Positions 11,478 through 24,172 are shown, counted from the stretch's first letter. The stretch is 64,000 bases of DNA from Aaosphaeria pasadenensis (GCA_022813625.1 JAKLMB010000015.1:310001-374000); one strand, 5' to 3'. Notes: generated by a model from the letters alone, not told the origin. Numbers and translations are program-made.

Positions 11478-12470
11478 GTGTCCCTGGAGAGCGACGCATA
11501 TTTTAAAAGACCAGAACTCTAACGACCCTGCACCCTTGAAGACAGTACATGCCGACAACAACACAATGGGCCTCTCCTCCGAACTAGGTGGCACCTGGGC
11601 AGCTGCTATGTCCTGCTGGAATTCTCACATGAGCATCCAGTCATCACTGATACATGATCTGGGTTAGGTCATTACACACAAAGTATCTGGCGTCTAGCAC
11701 ATTTACATCCCCAGTGTTAAGTGCTAGAGTCACTCAAAACATTTCATTTCACTTTCTTTATGTTTGGTTGTATCTTTTTGGGATACCATTATTGGAGCAA
11801 CTGGGCGGATTTCCTAATGCATTTCATTTGTCAGATATCACACAACTTTAGGATGTAGTTTGTTTTTGTACGATTAACTCCCCAGGTAGACTTAGAAGAC
11901 TATATTGGCGAAAATGAGTGATTTACTCTACTTCACTTTCTTTTATCGAATGATTATGTACTTATCTTAACATTTACAATATCTCCTAGATTTCCTTCTT
12001 ATGCCTTGGTGATATGTGGCGAAAACAGCTTACCCTCTTCTAGTATTCGTTCTGATACCGAGAATCATTGGTGCAAGATAAGAGCTGTATCGATCTTTAG
12101 CAATGCTGGCGATGAAAAATTGTTAAAAGTGGTGACGTAGTGCCTCAGATCTTTAACGACGACGTCGGAAGGTCGGGGGGATATGCCCATCGTGAAACGC
12201 TATCCTTTAACACGTTAGTGTGGGCGAGAGACTCCGACCGCGGCGGCGAGAACATTACCCGCATTTTAGCATCTGGTGGCATTCTTTTAAGACTCATAAA
12301 CCGCAATCCTCCCTTTCCTCCACAAACCGAAAGCCGGCAAAAGTCCGCCTGTGACTCAACTGAAATCTGGTGTACTATCAAAGAACTATTTATTCTAGCC
12401 ATTGTGCAACCATTTTCTTCCCTCAACTTTGTTCTGAATAACAAACTTACTGCCACTTCGAGACCCCGCC
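11478..12470. other. Intergenic; promoter of tryptophan synthase at its end
   Basis: About 1 kb without a supported gene. The first half is AT-rich. The part from about 12130 on is more GC-balanced and contains the leader of the tryptophan synthase gene. Confidence 0.4.
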
Positions 12471-14923
12471 ATGGATCACATCAAGAAGACGTTCGCGCAA
12501 TGCAAGAAGGAGGGTCGAGTAAGTCTCTCTGCTCGTAGTCTGCCCAATTGAACTAACTTTATTGCCCAGTCTGCTCTCATCACCTATGTGACTGCAGGTT
12601 ACCCTACCCCTCAAGAGACTCCCGACATCCTGCTGGGTATGGAGGCAGGTGGTGCCGGTATGTACCTGCAATTGCGAACAAGGAGTTGAACAGACGACCA
12701 ATTGACACGTACAGATCTCATTGAGCTCGGTATGCCCTTTACTGATCCCATTGCCGACGGTCCCACGATTCAGAAGTCGAACACTGTACGTTGACTCATT
12801 TGCCACCTTGATAGCGAGACCTCCTCTAATATCGACCTTCACAGCAAGCACTCAAGAATGGTGTAAACACGGAGCAATGCCTCCAGATGGTTCGAGATGC
12901 TAGGGATCGTGGTCTCAAGGCCCCGGTTCTTCTCATGGGATACTACAACCCCCTCCTCAGCTACGGCGAGGAGCGCATGCTGCAGGACGCAAAGGCGGCC
13001 GGTGTCAATGGCTTCATCATTGTCGATCTGCCCCCTGAGGAAGCCGTACGCTTCAGAGATTTCTGCGCCAGCTATGGGTGAGTACTATGGTAGTGACCTG
13101 ACCATCAAGATACTGACAAAATGTACAGTCTTTCCTACATCCCCCTCATTGCACCTGCTACATCCGATCATCGCATGCGTGTTCTCTGCAAGATTGCAGA
13201 CTCCTTCATCTACGTCGTATCCCGCATGGGCGTCACTGGTGCCTCTGGTACCATGAATGCTGCTCTTCCCCAATTGCTCGAGCGCGTTCACAAATACTCT
13301 GGAAACATTCCGGCTGCCGTCGGTTTTGGCGTTAGCACCCGCGATCATTTCGTAAGTGTCGGAAAGATTTCAGAGGGTGTTGTCATTGGCAGCCAGATCG
13401 TCAATGTCATTGCTGGTGCCGCCCCAGGAACGGGCGCAAAGGAGGTTGAGAAGTACTGTGACCAGATCTCTGGAAAGAGCACCTGGTCCACCACACGAGA
13501 AGTCGGAATCATCGAGGCCTTGTCCGAGGCCAAGGAGCCAACCGGCGTGTCGGTCGACAAGGTCATCACTGACGCAGACACCCCGAGTGGACCCGGATTG
13601 GCCGATCAGATCGAGGCCCTGAACACTGATTCTAGCGGCTTCTTGAACGAGAACGCACTTCCGCCACGATTTGGAGAATTCGGTGGTCAATATGTGCCCG
13701 AATCGCTCATGGACTGTCTCGGAGAATTAGAGAAGGGTTTCCACGACGCGACCAATGATCCCAAATTCTGGGAGGAGTACAGATCGTACTACGAATACAT
13801 GGGCAGACCTGGCCATTTGCATCTGGCAGAACGGCTTACAGAACATGCTGGGGGTGCCAACATCTGGTTGAAGCGAGAGGATCTGAATCACACCGGAAGC
13901 CACAAGATCAACAACGCGCTTGGTCAGATTCTCATCGCCCGCAAGTTGGGCAAGACTGAGATTATCGCCGAGACTGGAGCTGGCCAACACGGTGTCGCTA
14001 CTGCCACGGTCTGTGCTAAGTTTGGCATGAAATGTACCATCTATATGGGTGCCGAGGACGTGAGACGTCAGGCCTTGAACGTTTTCCGCATCAAGCTCCT
14101 GGGCGCTCAGGTCGTAGCGGTCGAGGCTGGTTCTCAGACTCTCCGTGATGCTGTCAACGAAGCCCTTCGTGCCTGGGTCGTCAATCTCTCCACTACCCAC
14201 TACATCATCGGCTCGGCCATTGGTCCTCACCCATTCCCTACGATTGTTCGTACCTTCCAGTCGATCATCGGCAACGAGACCAAGGAACAGATGCAGAAGC
14301 TGCGTGGAAAGCTCCCCGATGCAGTTGTTGCTTGCGTCGGCGGTGGCAGCAATGCAGTGGGCATGTTCTACCCCTTCTCTAACGATCCATCGGTCAAACT
14401 CCTCGGTGTCGAGGCTGGTGGAGACGGTGTTGATACCGATCGCCACAGTGCTACTTTGACTGGCGGTTCCAAGGGTGTCTTGCACGGTGTTCGTACGTAC
14501 GTCTTGCAAGACAAGCATGGACAGATTAGCGACACCCACTCCGTGTCTGCCGGTTTGGATTACCCTGGTGTAGGACCAGAGCTATCCAGCTGGAAGGACA
14601 ATGACCGAGCCAAGTTCATTGCCGCAACTGATGCTGAGGCCTTTATTGGTTTCCGTCTGCTCTCTCAGTTGGAGGGTATCATCCCTGCCCTCGAGACCGC
14701 CCACGCCATCTATGGTGCTATCGAGCTGGCAAAGACCATGAACAAGGATCAAGATGTTGTCATCTGTGTGTCTGGTCGTGGAGACAAGGACGTGCAGAGC
14801 GTTGCCGACGAGCTTCCCAAGTTGGGCCCCAAGATCAACTGGGATTTGAGATGTAAGTGTTCCACTTCTCCATGAGAAAAATGTTTTCCGTACGCGCCTT
14901 GCTAACGCTTAGATTTAGTCTAA
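12471..14923 (+). CDS. TRP5: Bifunctional tryptophan synthase (alpha-beta fusion)
   Basis: Catalyses the last steps of tryptophan synthesis: indole-glycerol phosphate cleavage (alpha part) and condensation of indole with serine (PLP-dependent beta part), in the cytosol. Six exons: 12471-12518, 12570-12657, 12715-12785, 12845-13077, 13129-14852 and 14919-14923, giving 722 residues, the usual fungal length. The alpha part holds E49 and D60 (in LIELGMPF and ADGP), matching the catalytic pair of bacterial TrpA. The beta part starts near residue 320 (PPRFGEFGGQYVPE) and has the PLP lysine K406 in HTGSHKIN and the glycine-rich phosphate loop GGGSNA. The last exon is only five bases: the acceptor at 14918 gives the usual LRF ending; an AG six bases earlier would give RYLV. 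Confidence 0.97.
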
Positions 14924-15936
14924 ACGACGTCTCTATCGACAACGCCTCCAGGCTGATCTACTGAACCTGGACACGCGAGCAATCTTCGTCTGGGTCTCGG
15001 GGAAGGTATTGTAGCACGTAGCAAACCTAAGCCAATCAGCTAGCTTCCAAGCAAGAGCAATGCTCTTTCTGATCACCCATATTGCCCCCTTTGCCGCATG
15101 ATTTGATCTGTGATTGATTTTGCAGTTGAAAATGAATAGTAAGTCTAGCACTATGTGATCTTTCTATCATTTGAAGAAACATCTTTGTCGTGCCTATACA
15201 GCCCTGAATTCAGCAACGTTCGACATGACTAAACGTTATCTTGATTGATGTTGCCTATACCAAAAGCAGTAGTGAGACACATGACCTCGTGACAAGAACG
15301 AAGCATGTGTCTATATCTATATACACCTTGTCTTATAGTTATCGTTGTTGTAGCACGAGACGTGTGGGAACGGGTGTTGGGGCGTAATGGTGCGGGAAAG
15401 TTCCCAGCCAATGGAATTGCCAACGTGGGAAAAACGCGGCCTGTTCTTGGTTTCCTTGGGGCCAACGTCACTTTGGGTTTGAACCTTGAGCAGCCTCATC
15501 GACCATTATTTGCACCACCACCACACTACCCCCAAGCCTCACTTACTACTGCCACTACCACACCCACAGTCTCTCCAATTGATCGCTCACTACTCCTGCA
15601 AGCTCCCGCATGACCCTCACCTACCCCCCATCCGAAGCGTGTCACTACATCAAACCGTGCACTCCCGAAATCGCACGCTGCCATCCCTCTACTGCCACCA
15701 CCTTTGGGTTCCCCTCCTCATAACCCGTAGCACTCGTTGCGTCCTCGCTGCCACGAAGCAGCCCGGAAACCCTGGACCGCATCGCCGTCTCCCGTACTCC
15801 CACTAGCGACGGCACATTCGAGCTCCAGGAGCTACCCAAATTCACCGACTCACCCAGGGAGAAGACAGACGGGCGGACAACAAAGCGTGACAGGAAACGT
15901 CAGGAGAAGCTCGAACGGCTTCGCGAGGCTGACGAG
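14924..15936. other. Intergenic with possible upstream coding extension near its end
   Basis: No independent gene. From 15724 to 15936 the frame upstream of the phosphate transporter stays open and reads like coding sequence (charged K/R/E-rich) but contains no ATG, so it is either leader or part of an unannotated upstream exon. Confidence 0.4.
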
Positions 15937-18637
15937 ATGAAGTTCTCCCACAGTCTGCAGTTCAATTCGGTGCCCGACTGGAGCAGCCATTACATCGCAT
16001 ATTCAAATCTCAAGAAATTGTACGTGTGCCCTCCAGAGTCTGGAAGTGGATTGAGCGCTGACGGGTGTTACCCTGCACAGAATTTATACCCTCGAGCAAC
16101 GTGTGAACCAGCAAGCGCACGCGACTACCGATGCAGAATCCTCGCCCCTGTTGAACGGACAGTCGGAAGATCCCGACAAGGTCTTTACCCATGCGCTCGA
16201 CGTGGAACTGGAGAAGGTGTGTTCCTTCTACCAGCTTAAGGAACTCGAGGTTTACGGCGAGCTCGACTCGCTTATACAAGACGAGGAGAGCTATGAAGAG
16301 GAACAGGACGAATTTGAGCACGAACAAGAGAATGTTCCCGCGGGGAAGCGCGTGCGCTCTGCAAGCATATTCAAGACCATTGGCTACAATAAAAGACGAG
16401 GCTCAAGCACGTTAAGCCGGCAATCGGTCGATGAGGAAGACTCCGACGAAGAGCCAGACGAGACGTCCAGGCTTCGACGGAAGAGTTCAGACGGACGGCG
16501 AAGGCATCTGTTGGATGGTCGTGATGATGATGCGGCTCCGTCTGGCGACTTTGCGTCGTCCAAGAGGAGAACAAGCGCTGCTTTCGACGACTACAACGAC
16601 ATGGCCTTCTCCGCCCTCTACGACGAAGGTGTGTCACTAAAGAAGCGAACCGCGAGCCTATACGTAACGCTCTGCGAGCTGCGTTCATTCATTCAATTGA
16701 ACAAGACTGGTTTCGGCAAGGTGTTGAAGAAATACGACAAGATCCTGGATCGCAAACTGAAGGGTTTCTACATTTCAAAATACGTGGAGCCCGCATACGC
16801 CTTCCAACAGAACACGATGGACCACCTTGCCGCTAATATCGCAAAGGTTGAAGACGCCTACTCGCGCATTTGCACCAAAGGAGATGTCAACGAGGCCAAG
16901 CGAGAGCTGCGACTGCATCTGCGGGAGCACGTGGTGTGGGAGCGAAACACTGTCTGGCGAGAGATGATTGGTATTGAGCGCAAAGCCCAGGCGGCCAATC
17001 TTGGTATCGGACAACTGTTGGGAGGACCTTCGGATGGGCGAAATGTTCGCCTGCAAGGTGATGAGCCGGAATCAAAGGTGAAAGAGGTGGTGACGCCTAT
17101 CGGCAGGTATCAATGTCCTCGATGGCTGGTGAACCGAACATTCTACATGTTGTTGGTGATTCTAGCCATATTCTTCGTCCTCTTGTTCCTGCCTATAATG
17201 AAGAAGCCGGAGCAGCAGAACTGCTTAGCTTTAGTTATTCTCGTCAGTTTGTTATGGGCCACGGAGGTAAGTCATTGATGTAGTATTATGCTGTCTGTCT
17301 GAGCTAACACAAACAGGCGATCCCTCTTTTCGTCACCTCTCTGTTGGTGCCATTCCTGGCAGTCACTCTCCGAGTTGTTCGCGATGATTCCACGCACAAA
17401 CGCCTCGAAACAAAGCAAGCCGCCAGTTATGTCTTCGCTGCTATGTGGACGCCTGTGATCATGCTGCTCCTGGGAGGTTTCACGATTGCTGCAGCCTTGT
17501 CCAAATACAACATCGCCAAAATGATGGCCACCTTCGTCCTCAGCAAAGCAGGAACGAAGCCCAGGACGGTACTTGTCACCAACATGTTTGTTGCCATGTT
17601 CGCAAGTATGTGGATCAGCAATGTTGCTGCGCCGGTTTTGTGTTTCTCCATCATCCAACCCATTCTCCGCAATCTGCCCTCAGATTCCGATATGACCAAG
17701 GCTCTTCTCTTGGGAATTGCTCTTTCGTCCAATATTGGCGGTGCAGCTTCCCCCATTGCGTCGCCTCAGAATCTCATTGCCCTCGAGAACATGTCCCCTG
17801 AGCCGTCTTGGGGAATATGGTTCTTCATTGCCCTTCCTGTGTGCATCATTTCTATTCTTTTGATCTGGGTACTCTTGCTGGTCACATTCAAGCCTGGACG
17901 CAACACCACCATCGTTCCCATCCGGCCACTGAAGGATCGTTTCACCGGCACGCAATGGTTCATTAGTTTCGTTACAATCCTTACCATCGTACTTTGGTGC
18001 GTGTCCCATCAACTCGAACCCATCTTTGGCGATATGGGTGTTGTTGCCATCATTCCTCTCGTCCTCTTCTTCGGCACCGGTATTCTCACCAAAGAGGACT
18101 TCAACAATTTCCTTTGGACGATCATCATCCTCGCCGCAGGAGGTCTGTCTCTAGGCAAATCTGTGAACTCATCCGGACTGCTCCACACGATCGCTCAATC
18201 CATCACCAGCTCCGTTGAGGGCATGTCTTTGTACGGAGTCCTCCTCGTTTTCACCGCTTTGATCATGGTCGTCGCTACATTCATCAGCCACACAGTCGCC
18301 GCGCTCATCGTCCTCCCACTCGTCAAGGAAGTCGGCCAGGCTATGGCAGAGCCCCATCCCAATCTCCTCGTCATGGGAAGCGTGTTGATGGCCAGCGCCG
18401 CCATGGGCCTTCCCACCTCCGGTTTTCCCAACATGAGTAAGTCCCATCCCTACTATCTTCCTGCAACATCCCCCGCTAATATCATTTACAGCCGCCATCA
18501 TGATGGAAGACCAACGAACAGGCCAACGCTACCTCGAAGTCAAGCACTTCCTCACCCGCGGCGTCCCCGCCTCCATCATGGCTTTCGTCGTCATCGTCAC
18601 TGTAGGCTACGGACTCATGCTCGCGGTGGGCTTCTAG
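15937..18637 (+). CDS. SPX-domain low-affinity phosphate transporter (Pho87/90/91 type)
   Basis: Phosphate permease of the plasma or vacuolar membrane with an inositol-pyrophosphate-sensing SPX domain. Exons 15937-16019, 16081-17266, 17317-18436 and 18492-18637 give 844 residues, the expected size. The N-terminus MKFSHSLQFN and YSNLKKLIY are SPX hallmarks. The SPX core resumes after an acidic insert (about 100-195), with the K-rich helix FGKVLKKYDKILD. From about residue 395 there are around twelve hydrophobic segments of the divalent-anion/Na symporter type, including SNIGGAASPIASPQN and the mirror motif ASAAMGLPTSGFPN. Splice joints restore frame at every intron (60, 50 and 55 bp). Regulation through SPX is family knowledge. 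Assignment to Pho87/90 versus Pho91 is not made. Confidence 0.93.
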
Positions 18638-19731
18638 AATTTCAAACCAACTCACTTTGTATTTTTGAAGCGTTTTTCAAATCGGAATATCAAACGCGGC
18701 GTTTTGGAGGAACGTATAGCATACTTGTATTTGTAAATATATATGTGTGTGTTGCTACAGACAGGACTTTAAGTCACTTTGCATGTCGGGGTACATTTTC
18801 ATCAGCTACAAACCGTCGATCTGAGATAAATTATACATTTTCCGTTCCTGCGTACTTGGGAAACCCACCAAAGGAATCATCAATAACGAATGCTTTCATG
18901 GTGACGGGTCAAATTGGCCACCTATCTAATCGTCAAATAAACGGATACGCAATATTTCACTCCAACACTTCTTCAATTTTATGTCCTAATACCACCTTTC
19001 ACAAAATACGAACCCCTTGGCTGCATAGTCTCAGTCCAAGCTCTCTACCTGGGGGTCTGGAACCCAACAACTAACCAAACCCGCCCCCTGTGCACGCCCA
19101 GCAACGCTTAGATTGACAATATGGCACGCTTGGTCCCCCTGATATCGGCTGCTTAACGCACTGAAGAACCCCAGGCCGTTGCTTTGTTCACTGATTCAGC
19201 AACCTTGGTCTGAGAGCAGTTCTTCGGCTTCTTCATCTGTACTCCGTACCCAGTATGTGATACATCACCTATCATAAACATGCATTTCACTTCACATCAC
19301 AAATCATCACCACGAAAGAAACTTGAAAGTTAAAAGTAATTTTGATTGTTAATCATCGCACACGAAAGGAACCCATCTCCAGCAATCCGGGGGGGTATAA
19401 AGTGTTCCTTTCCTTTTCCATCACTATCACTGAACTTCAACGGTGAGGGCCTTCCGTTCATCCATTACAAATTAAGAACAATAGTTCAATTCCCTCCCAA
19501 GCTTCCTGTTGCCAGGAAGCCCTCCCCTTGAAAAGCCCACACCGCTGTTGAAACCCCGTGATCGATGACAGACGTTCGGTACGCCGGTGAAAGTATGTAA
19601 AGTGGTATTTGGTATCTCGCTTGCAAAACAAAACAGAGGAATCGTCCGATTTCATTTCAAGAAAAGAAAAGAAGCACGAGTGTCAGTCACCCCGTGACTT
19701 CACCCATGATCGACGGAAATCCGAGATTGAT
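18638..19731. other. Intergenic between convergent genes
   Basis: The transporter (plus strand) and the repeat protein (minus strand) converge here, so this holds their 3' ends. The transporter frame does not continue past TAG at 18635-18637. Nothing else is supported. Confidence 0.4.
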
Positions 19732-20238
19732 TTACAAGAAGAAAGCAGCGAAGGCGCCGACACCAGCGAGAGCGCCGCCGACCTTGAGGCCAGCGGCAGC
19801 GCCGGTGAACTCAGCGGGCTGCGAGGGCTTTACGGGGTAGCCGGTGCCGGAGGGAGCTGGGTAGCCGGTTCCGGCGGCGGGAGGAGGGACGTGAGGGTAT
19901 CCGGTGCCTGCGGGAGGAGGTGCTGGGTAGCCGGTGCCAGGGACGACGGGGACGACGGGGTAGCCGGTGCCAGGGACGCCGGGAACGACAGGGTATCCGG
20001 TGCCAGAGGGGACTGGGGCGGGAGCGGATGGGTAGGGAGCGGATGGGTAGGGAGCTCCAGAGGTGACGGGGTAGGGAGCTGGGGCGGTTGGGCCGACGGG
20101 TCCTGGACCAGAGGGAGTGTGGGCTGGGTAGCCGCCGGTGGTGATGGTCTGGGTGACGGTCACGACCTTGCAGGTCTCGTAGCTGTTGGCAGCAACGGTG
20201 GCGACGAGCGCGGCAATGGTTACGGCGAAAAACTTCAT
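19732..20238 (-). CDS. Secreted, GPI-type cell-surface protein with GTGYP repeats
   Basis: Intronless, 168 residues. The ATG at 20238 gives a signal peptide (MKFFAVTIAALVATVAA). One cysteine-containing segment (YETCKVVTVTQTI) follows. Residues about 35-140 are Pro/Gly/Tyr-rich with APYPS units and six GTGYP units spaced 9-12 residues apart. The C-terminus is a small-residue stretch followed by a hydrophobic tail (GALAGVGAFAAFFL), typical for GPI attachment. It is probably a wall-linked structural protein; the exact role is unknown. The first two CT(A)-rich hundred bases upstream suggest a strongly expressed promoter. The opposite-strand frame is a shadow of the repeat. Confidence 0.85.
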   Translation of the reverse strand: MKFFAVTIAALVATVAANSYETCKVVTVTQTITTGGYPAHTPSGPGPVGPTAPAPYPVTSGAPYPSAPYPSAPAPVPSGTGYPVVPGVPGTGYPVVPVVPGTGYPAPPPAGTGYPHVPPPAAGTGYPAPSGTGYPVKPSQPAEFTGAAAGLKVGGALAGVGAFAAFFL

Positions 20239-21898
20239 TTTGAGGGTGGTGGTTGTTGAGAGGTTTGGAAGTGTTTGTTGTGGTGAGAGGGTGAGGTTGA
20301 AGTTGAAGTTGAGATTGGAAAAGAAGATTCAAAGAGTGTGGTAGCTAAGTAGCTGGATTGGTAAATGAGTGACTACAGTGATAACTGTGGATTATTTTTG
20401 ACCTTGTGGGATGAAGAAAAGAAAGACAATGGCAGATGGAGCGCGAGGCTGTTATATACCATTGTTTGCTGTACTGAGAGTGAATTGATCATTATTTGTG
20501 GGTCCACCCCCGTGCACTCTGCACAGTAAGAGGGACTTATCATACCAACCCACAGTCAATGAATATACAATGACGCACGGAGCAAGCGATGGACTCAAAG
20601 GTAATATCGGTTTAAGCACGGAGACGCCCACAAACAGCAGCACAGAAATATGATTGCCCAGAAACGATCCGCAGAGCGGTCGCCGCACTATCTGGGCCGT
20701 GATTAGCACAGCGCAGAGCAAACAAAGCTCAACTCAACTGGACTGCACTGCGGAGATTTGCTGATCCCACAAAGAGATTATGCTCCAGAATAAAAACCAC
20801 TGTGGAGCTTGGTTAGGAATCGTGCTGATCTCCTTTGCCCGGCGTTGGACAAGAGGATTGGCAGAGAGCTTACTGCTATTCTTGAATCCGACATCGTCGT
20901 AGCTAAGGTAGATCGTGTAGGTAATCTGCTATCTGACCTATCTGACCACTCTGACCGCATACTCCCTTTGCCACCAACTATTTCTTTGCGTAAAAAAAGA
21001 AAAGGGGAATTGTGCACACCTCATCGTTTACCTACTGCGTTGTCGTGCAGGCGCCCTGCCGAGAAATCAATAACAACCAACCAGGTTGTTGACCGCTCAA
21101 TGCTGAATTGATATGGCGGTGGTATGCAAGGGAACGAGCATGGGAAACGGAGAGCCTAGCCGTTGTAATACAGACAAACGAACGGCAGAGCCGCAGAATA
21201 GGGAGATTAAGGTTGCGAATGGGAAGTCGATGCAGCGATAGGAGTCAGATCCGCTTTCGTCAATTTCCCCTGACGCTAGCCAGTATAGGAAATTATCTCA
21301 CGTGAAATCTCCAATGACCATCGCTGATTGGTGCGCGTGTTTATGCAGGGCTATTCTCCGCTGTGGAGAGCGACGCGTAACGAGTGTGGTCCAGATGATT
21401 GTAGCTATGCGCTAGAGCATTGTAGTAGTTACTTGTGTGTAGTTAACAGTGGGGAGCAAATACTCGTACGTGTGTTTCGAAACATTGAGGGTTGGTTGTG
21501 GAGGGAAATACATGCACACGAGAGCCAGCGAGATTGCGAATCTCCAGCATCAGGCGCGGTTGAATCGCGTGCATATAGCCTGCACGCAGGTACATTATTA
21601 CAATGCGGCGAGTTCTCCCATTCTCCCCTTATCGTCCCCTAACCTCGAACTTGCCATTGTCAGCCACAAAATCAAGGACGCGGCGTTGGTTGCTTGTAGA
21701 AGATATCATTGATGTCGATCTCTTGCCCCAATCCAAACGCCATTGCAATCAGGGTATAAGTACATGGTCTGAGAGCATTCAACGCAATGACCTGAATGCA
21801 TGTAGGTAAAGCGCATAGCAGACGCTGCGTCGCTCCCAAGTGAAAGTTCCAAAAAATGACAATGACGCCTACCAACTCAATTCCCCACGACGATTGCT
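20239..21898. other. Intergenic; promoter of the GTGYP protein at its left end
   Basis: No gene supported. The first 200 bases are the pyrimidine/purine-asymmetric leader of the minus-strand surface protein, with TATATA at about 20454. The rest holds only short unrelated frames. Confidence 0.4.
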
Positions 21899-24172
21899 TT
21901 ATTTGACTTTACTCATGATCGTGTCTGGCCCTCGTTCCACCTCGACCTCTGCTGCTTTTGATTTGACTGCGTTCAACATGCTCCTTTCGAAATCGTCCCG
22001 GCTTCTCAGCACGGCCTCTATCCAACCTATCTGCACGTCCCAGTATTGCATCTTGAAATCTTGGTAGACGAAAGGCACCTGGCTCTTCTCCGCCTCCAGA
22101 AGTTTCACGAACTCACTGACCACGCGCCAACGGCCCTTGATCTCTTGGTAGTTCGGATGCTGCTCAAAGAATTGGAACGCGGTAAGCACGTCGTCCCTAA
22201 TCTTATCGGAAAATGGGTCCGCGCGGCGGAACTTGGCGCCCTTATTTCGCACCGAAGACAGGTACGCGACCAGCAATTGGTCAGAGAGTTCTTCGATCAG
22301 AATGTCTTGTAATGAAGGATGGAGCACACTGGTGTAGTCCGCAAGGTAGTCCTGGAACGTGCTAACGATCGCGCCAATGCGCTTCTGCGAGTACCAGGCC
22401 GGTGTGAAGAACTCTGGTACGATGGCACGGAAGTCCACCAGGAAGATGAGATTGGCAAAGATGGTGATGCATGCGGTGCCCAGATCCACGTATCCATTGC
22501 GCAATGTTTCGATCTGAGTGGTAATTGTCGAGACATAAGCTGGAGAAGCTAGCGGCGTGATGTCTCGTTCGAAGACGGTGACGTATGAAGGGCGATCCTC
22601 TGTTTCTTCGGCGATACACGCGATCTGGTCGTTGGCAATTGCGACGAGCCAGTCCTGTAAAGCCTGGAGGCCGTCTTGGTCTGCAGACGCCAGTGCATAC
22701 TTGGTTTGCTCCTCTTCCGCCAACGTTTGCCACATGCGCTGGCGCGAGGAGAGCGATCGGAACATGGCGTCAATGACGCCCTCAGCAACGTCTGTCCGGT
22801 CACTCTGTGCGGCCACACTAAGCTGCTCAGCAAGCATGCGCCACATATCTCCCAGCGTCTTTGTACGGAAATATCCATTCTCGTCCGTGTCAAGAGCGGA
22901 TTCGTCTCGCGCAACGAAGTTCTTCCTGTCTGTAGCGGCCATTCGGTCCATCCATTCTTCAACGGCCTTGATGATGACTTGTCTGTATTCACGCACGAGT
23001 TCGGCTCCACGGTTATCGATCAGATGAGGTGTTAGCTGATCTTCGGGAAGACCCAACTTTTTCATCTTAGCGTAGTATTTATCGATCCAGTTGATGATGG
23101 CGAGCAGATGTTGAGGAGTCGTGTCCTGGTCATCTACTATCGACAGGAGCCAGTCGTGCATTTGTCGATGGTAGATGTCGCTGTAGGTCTTGAAGATTTT
23201 CCACTTCTTCGGCATCAGTGTCACCATGCCGAGTTTCACAGTATTCAGGTTGTCGAAGTACCACTTGAGGCTCTTCCCTAGTCGATCGGGATCGTCCATG
23301 AATGCGTCGTTAGAGGCCTCAATATTTGCCTGACAGACATACTCGATTGACTTGATGAACTTCTCTTTGTATCCGCGCAACTCTTTCGATCCGCTTGCTA
23401 TCGATTTGAAACGGGACGCAAGATCTTTGTATTCTCGTTGGGCGTCCTGCAATGCCTTGGCTTTCTTGTCCGTCTTTTCCTCCTCTTCAATAATCAGAGC
23501 AAGCCTGACCACCATTCCGTCGTTGCCCGCCTGGACCAGCTCGATCAGATTGATGCATGCTTCTCCGATGTGCTTATCGAACCACTCGACCACATCGTCT
23601 AATCGCGTGAAGTAGTCCTGTACTGTAGCACCTGAATCCAGTTGCAGATTGTCAATCAACTCTGTGGAACTGTCCTCAGAGTTCTTGATCTGTTCCATTG
23701 CCTCATCCCGAATGTCTCGTAATTGTGTGAGTCCGTAGTGAATCTCGAGGAGATTTGGCTGGTTGGCTGGGTCTTCGTCGTCCTGGCCAAGCAGGTACTC
23801 CAGATTTTCCAGTCTCTCAGGAAACGTGTCGATATCCCTCTTCATCTTTTCCACCTGCTCGAAATTTCGGTGGGTCTGCGCGACGAGTCCTATGTGTGGG
23901 AAATCGCGCAACATGTTCTGTGACTCGGTGCACAACTTGTCAATCTTCATCATCTCTTCCTTGATGAGATTGACGGTGCGTTGCCCCTCTGTGATGCTGT
24001 ACATGCCAGCCTGTGTGATCTCCAGCTGCTCGCGCAGCCCATGCCGTAATTGCCCATCGATGGCTGCCTTCTTGCGCATGAACTCTGCCTTGAGCGCCGG
24101 GATCTTGTCGAGGTCCTCCGGGTGCCGCAGCAGCTCGGAGAGCTTTACAACAGCGGCGTCGATGTCTGCCAT
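21899..24172 (-). CDS. SEC6: Exocyst complex component Sec6
   Basis: Single exon, 757 residues, matching the usual fungal length. It is a subunit of the octameric exocyst that tethers secretory vesicles at the plasma membrane of the hyphal tip and septum. The N-terminal third is coiled coil (HRNFEQVEKMKRDIDTF region), followed by long helical bundles with the Sec6 family pattern (LELVQAGNDGMV-like and YDLGTACI-like segments). The C-terminus ends in a helical domain with SLQDILIEELSDQLL. No signal or membrane segment. The ATG at 24172 starts MADIDAAVVKLSELL, as in homologues. It is divergent from DPH3, 301 bp apart. Confidence 0.95.
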   Translation of the reverse strand: MADIDAAVVKLSELLRHPEDLDKIPALKAEFMRKKAAIDGQLRHGLREQLEITQAGMYSITEGQRTVNLIKEEMMKIDKLCTESQNMLRDFPHIGLVAQTHRNFEQVEKMKRDIDTFPERLENLEYLLGQDDEDPANQPNLLEIHYGLTQLRDIRDEAMEQIKNSEDSSTELIDNLQLDSGATVQDYFTRLDDVVEWFDKHIGEACINLIELVQAGNDGMVVRLALIIEEEEKTDKKAKALQDAQREYKDLASRFKSIASGSKELRGYKEKFIKSIEYVCQANIEASNDAFMDDPDRLGKSLKWYFDNLNTVKLGMVTLMPKKWKIFKTYSDIYHRQMHDWLLSIVDDQDTTPQHLLAIINWIDKYYAKMKKLGLPEDQLTPHLIDNRGAELVREYRQVIIKAVEEWMDRMAATDRKNFVARDESALDTDENGYFRTKTLGDMWRMLAEQLSVAAQSDRTDVAEGVIDAMFRSLSSRQRMWQTLAEEEQTKYALASADQDGLQALQDWLVAIANDQIACIAEETEDRPSYVTVFERDITPLASPAYVSTITTQIETLRNGYVDLGTACITIFANLIFLVDFRAIVPEFFTPAWYSQKRIGAIVSTFQDYLADYTSVLHPSLQDILIEELSDQLLVAYLSSVRNKGAKFRRADPFSDKIRDDVLTAFQFFEQHPNYQEIKGRWRVVSEFVKLLEAEKSQVPFVYQDFKMQYWDVQIGWIEAVLRSRDDFERSMLNAVKSKAAEVEVERGPDTIMSKVK

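Noticed and set aside
13727..14539. 270-codon open frame on the minus strand
   Set aside because: It lies entirely within the tryptophan synthase beta part, which has all catalytic motifs on the plus strand; a codon-bias shadow.
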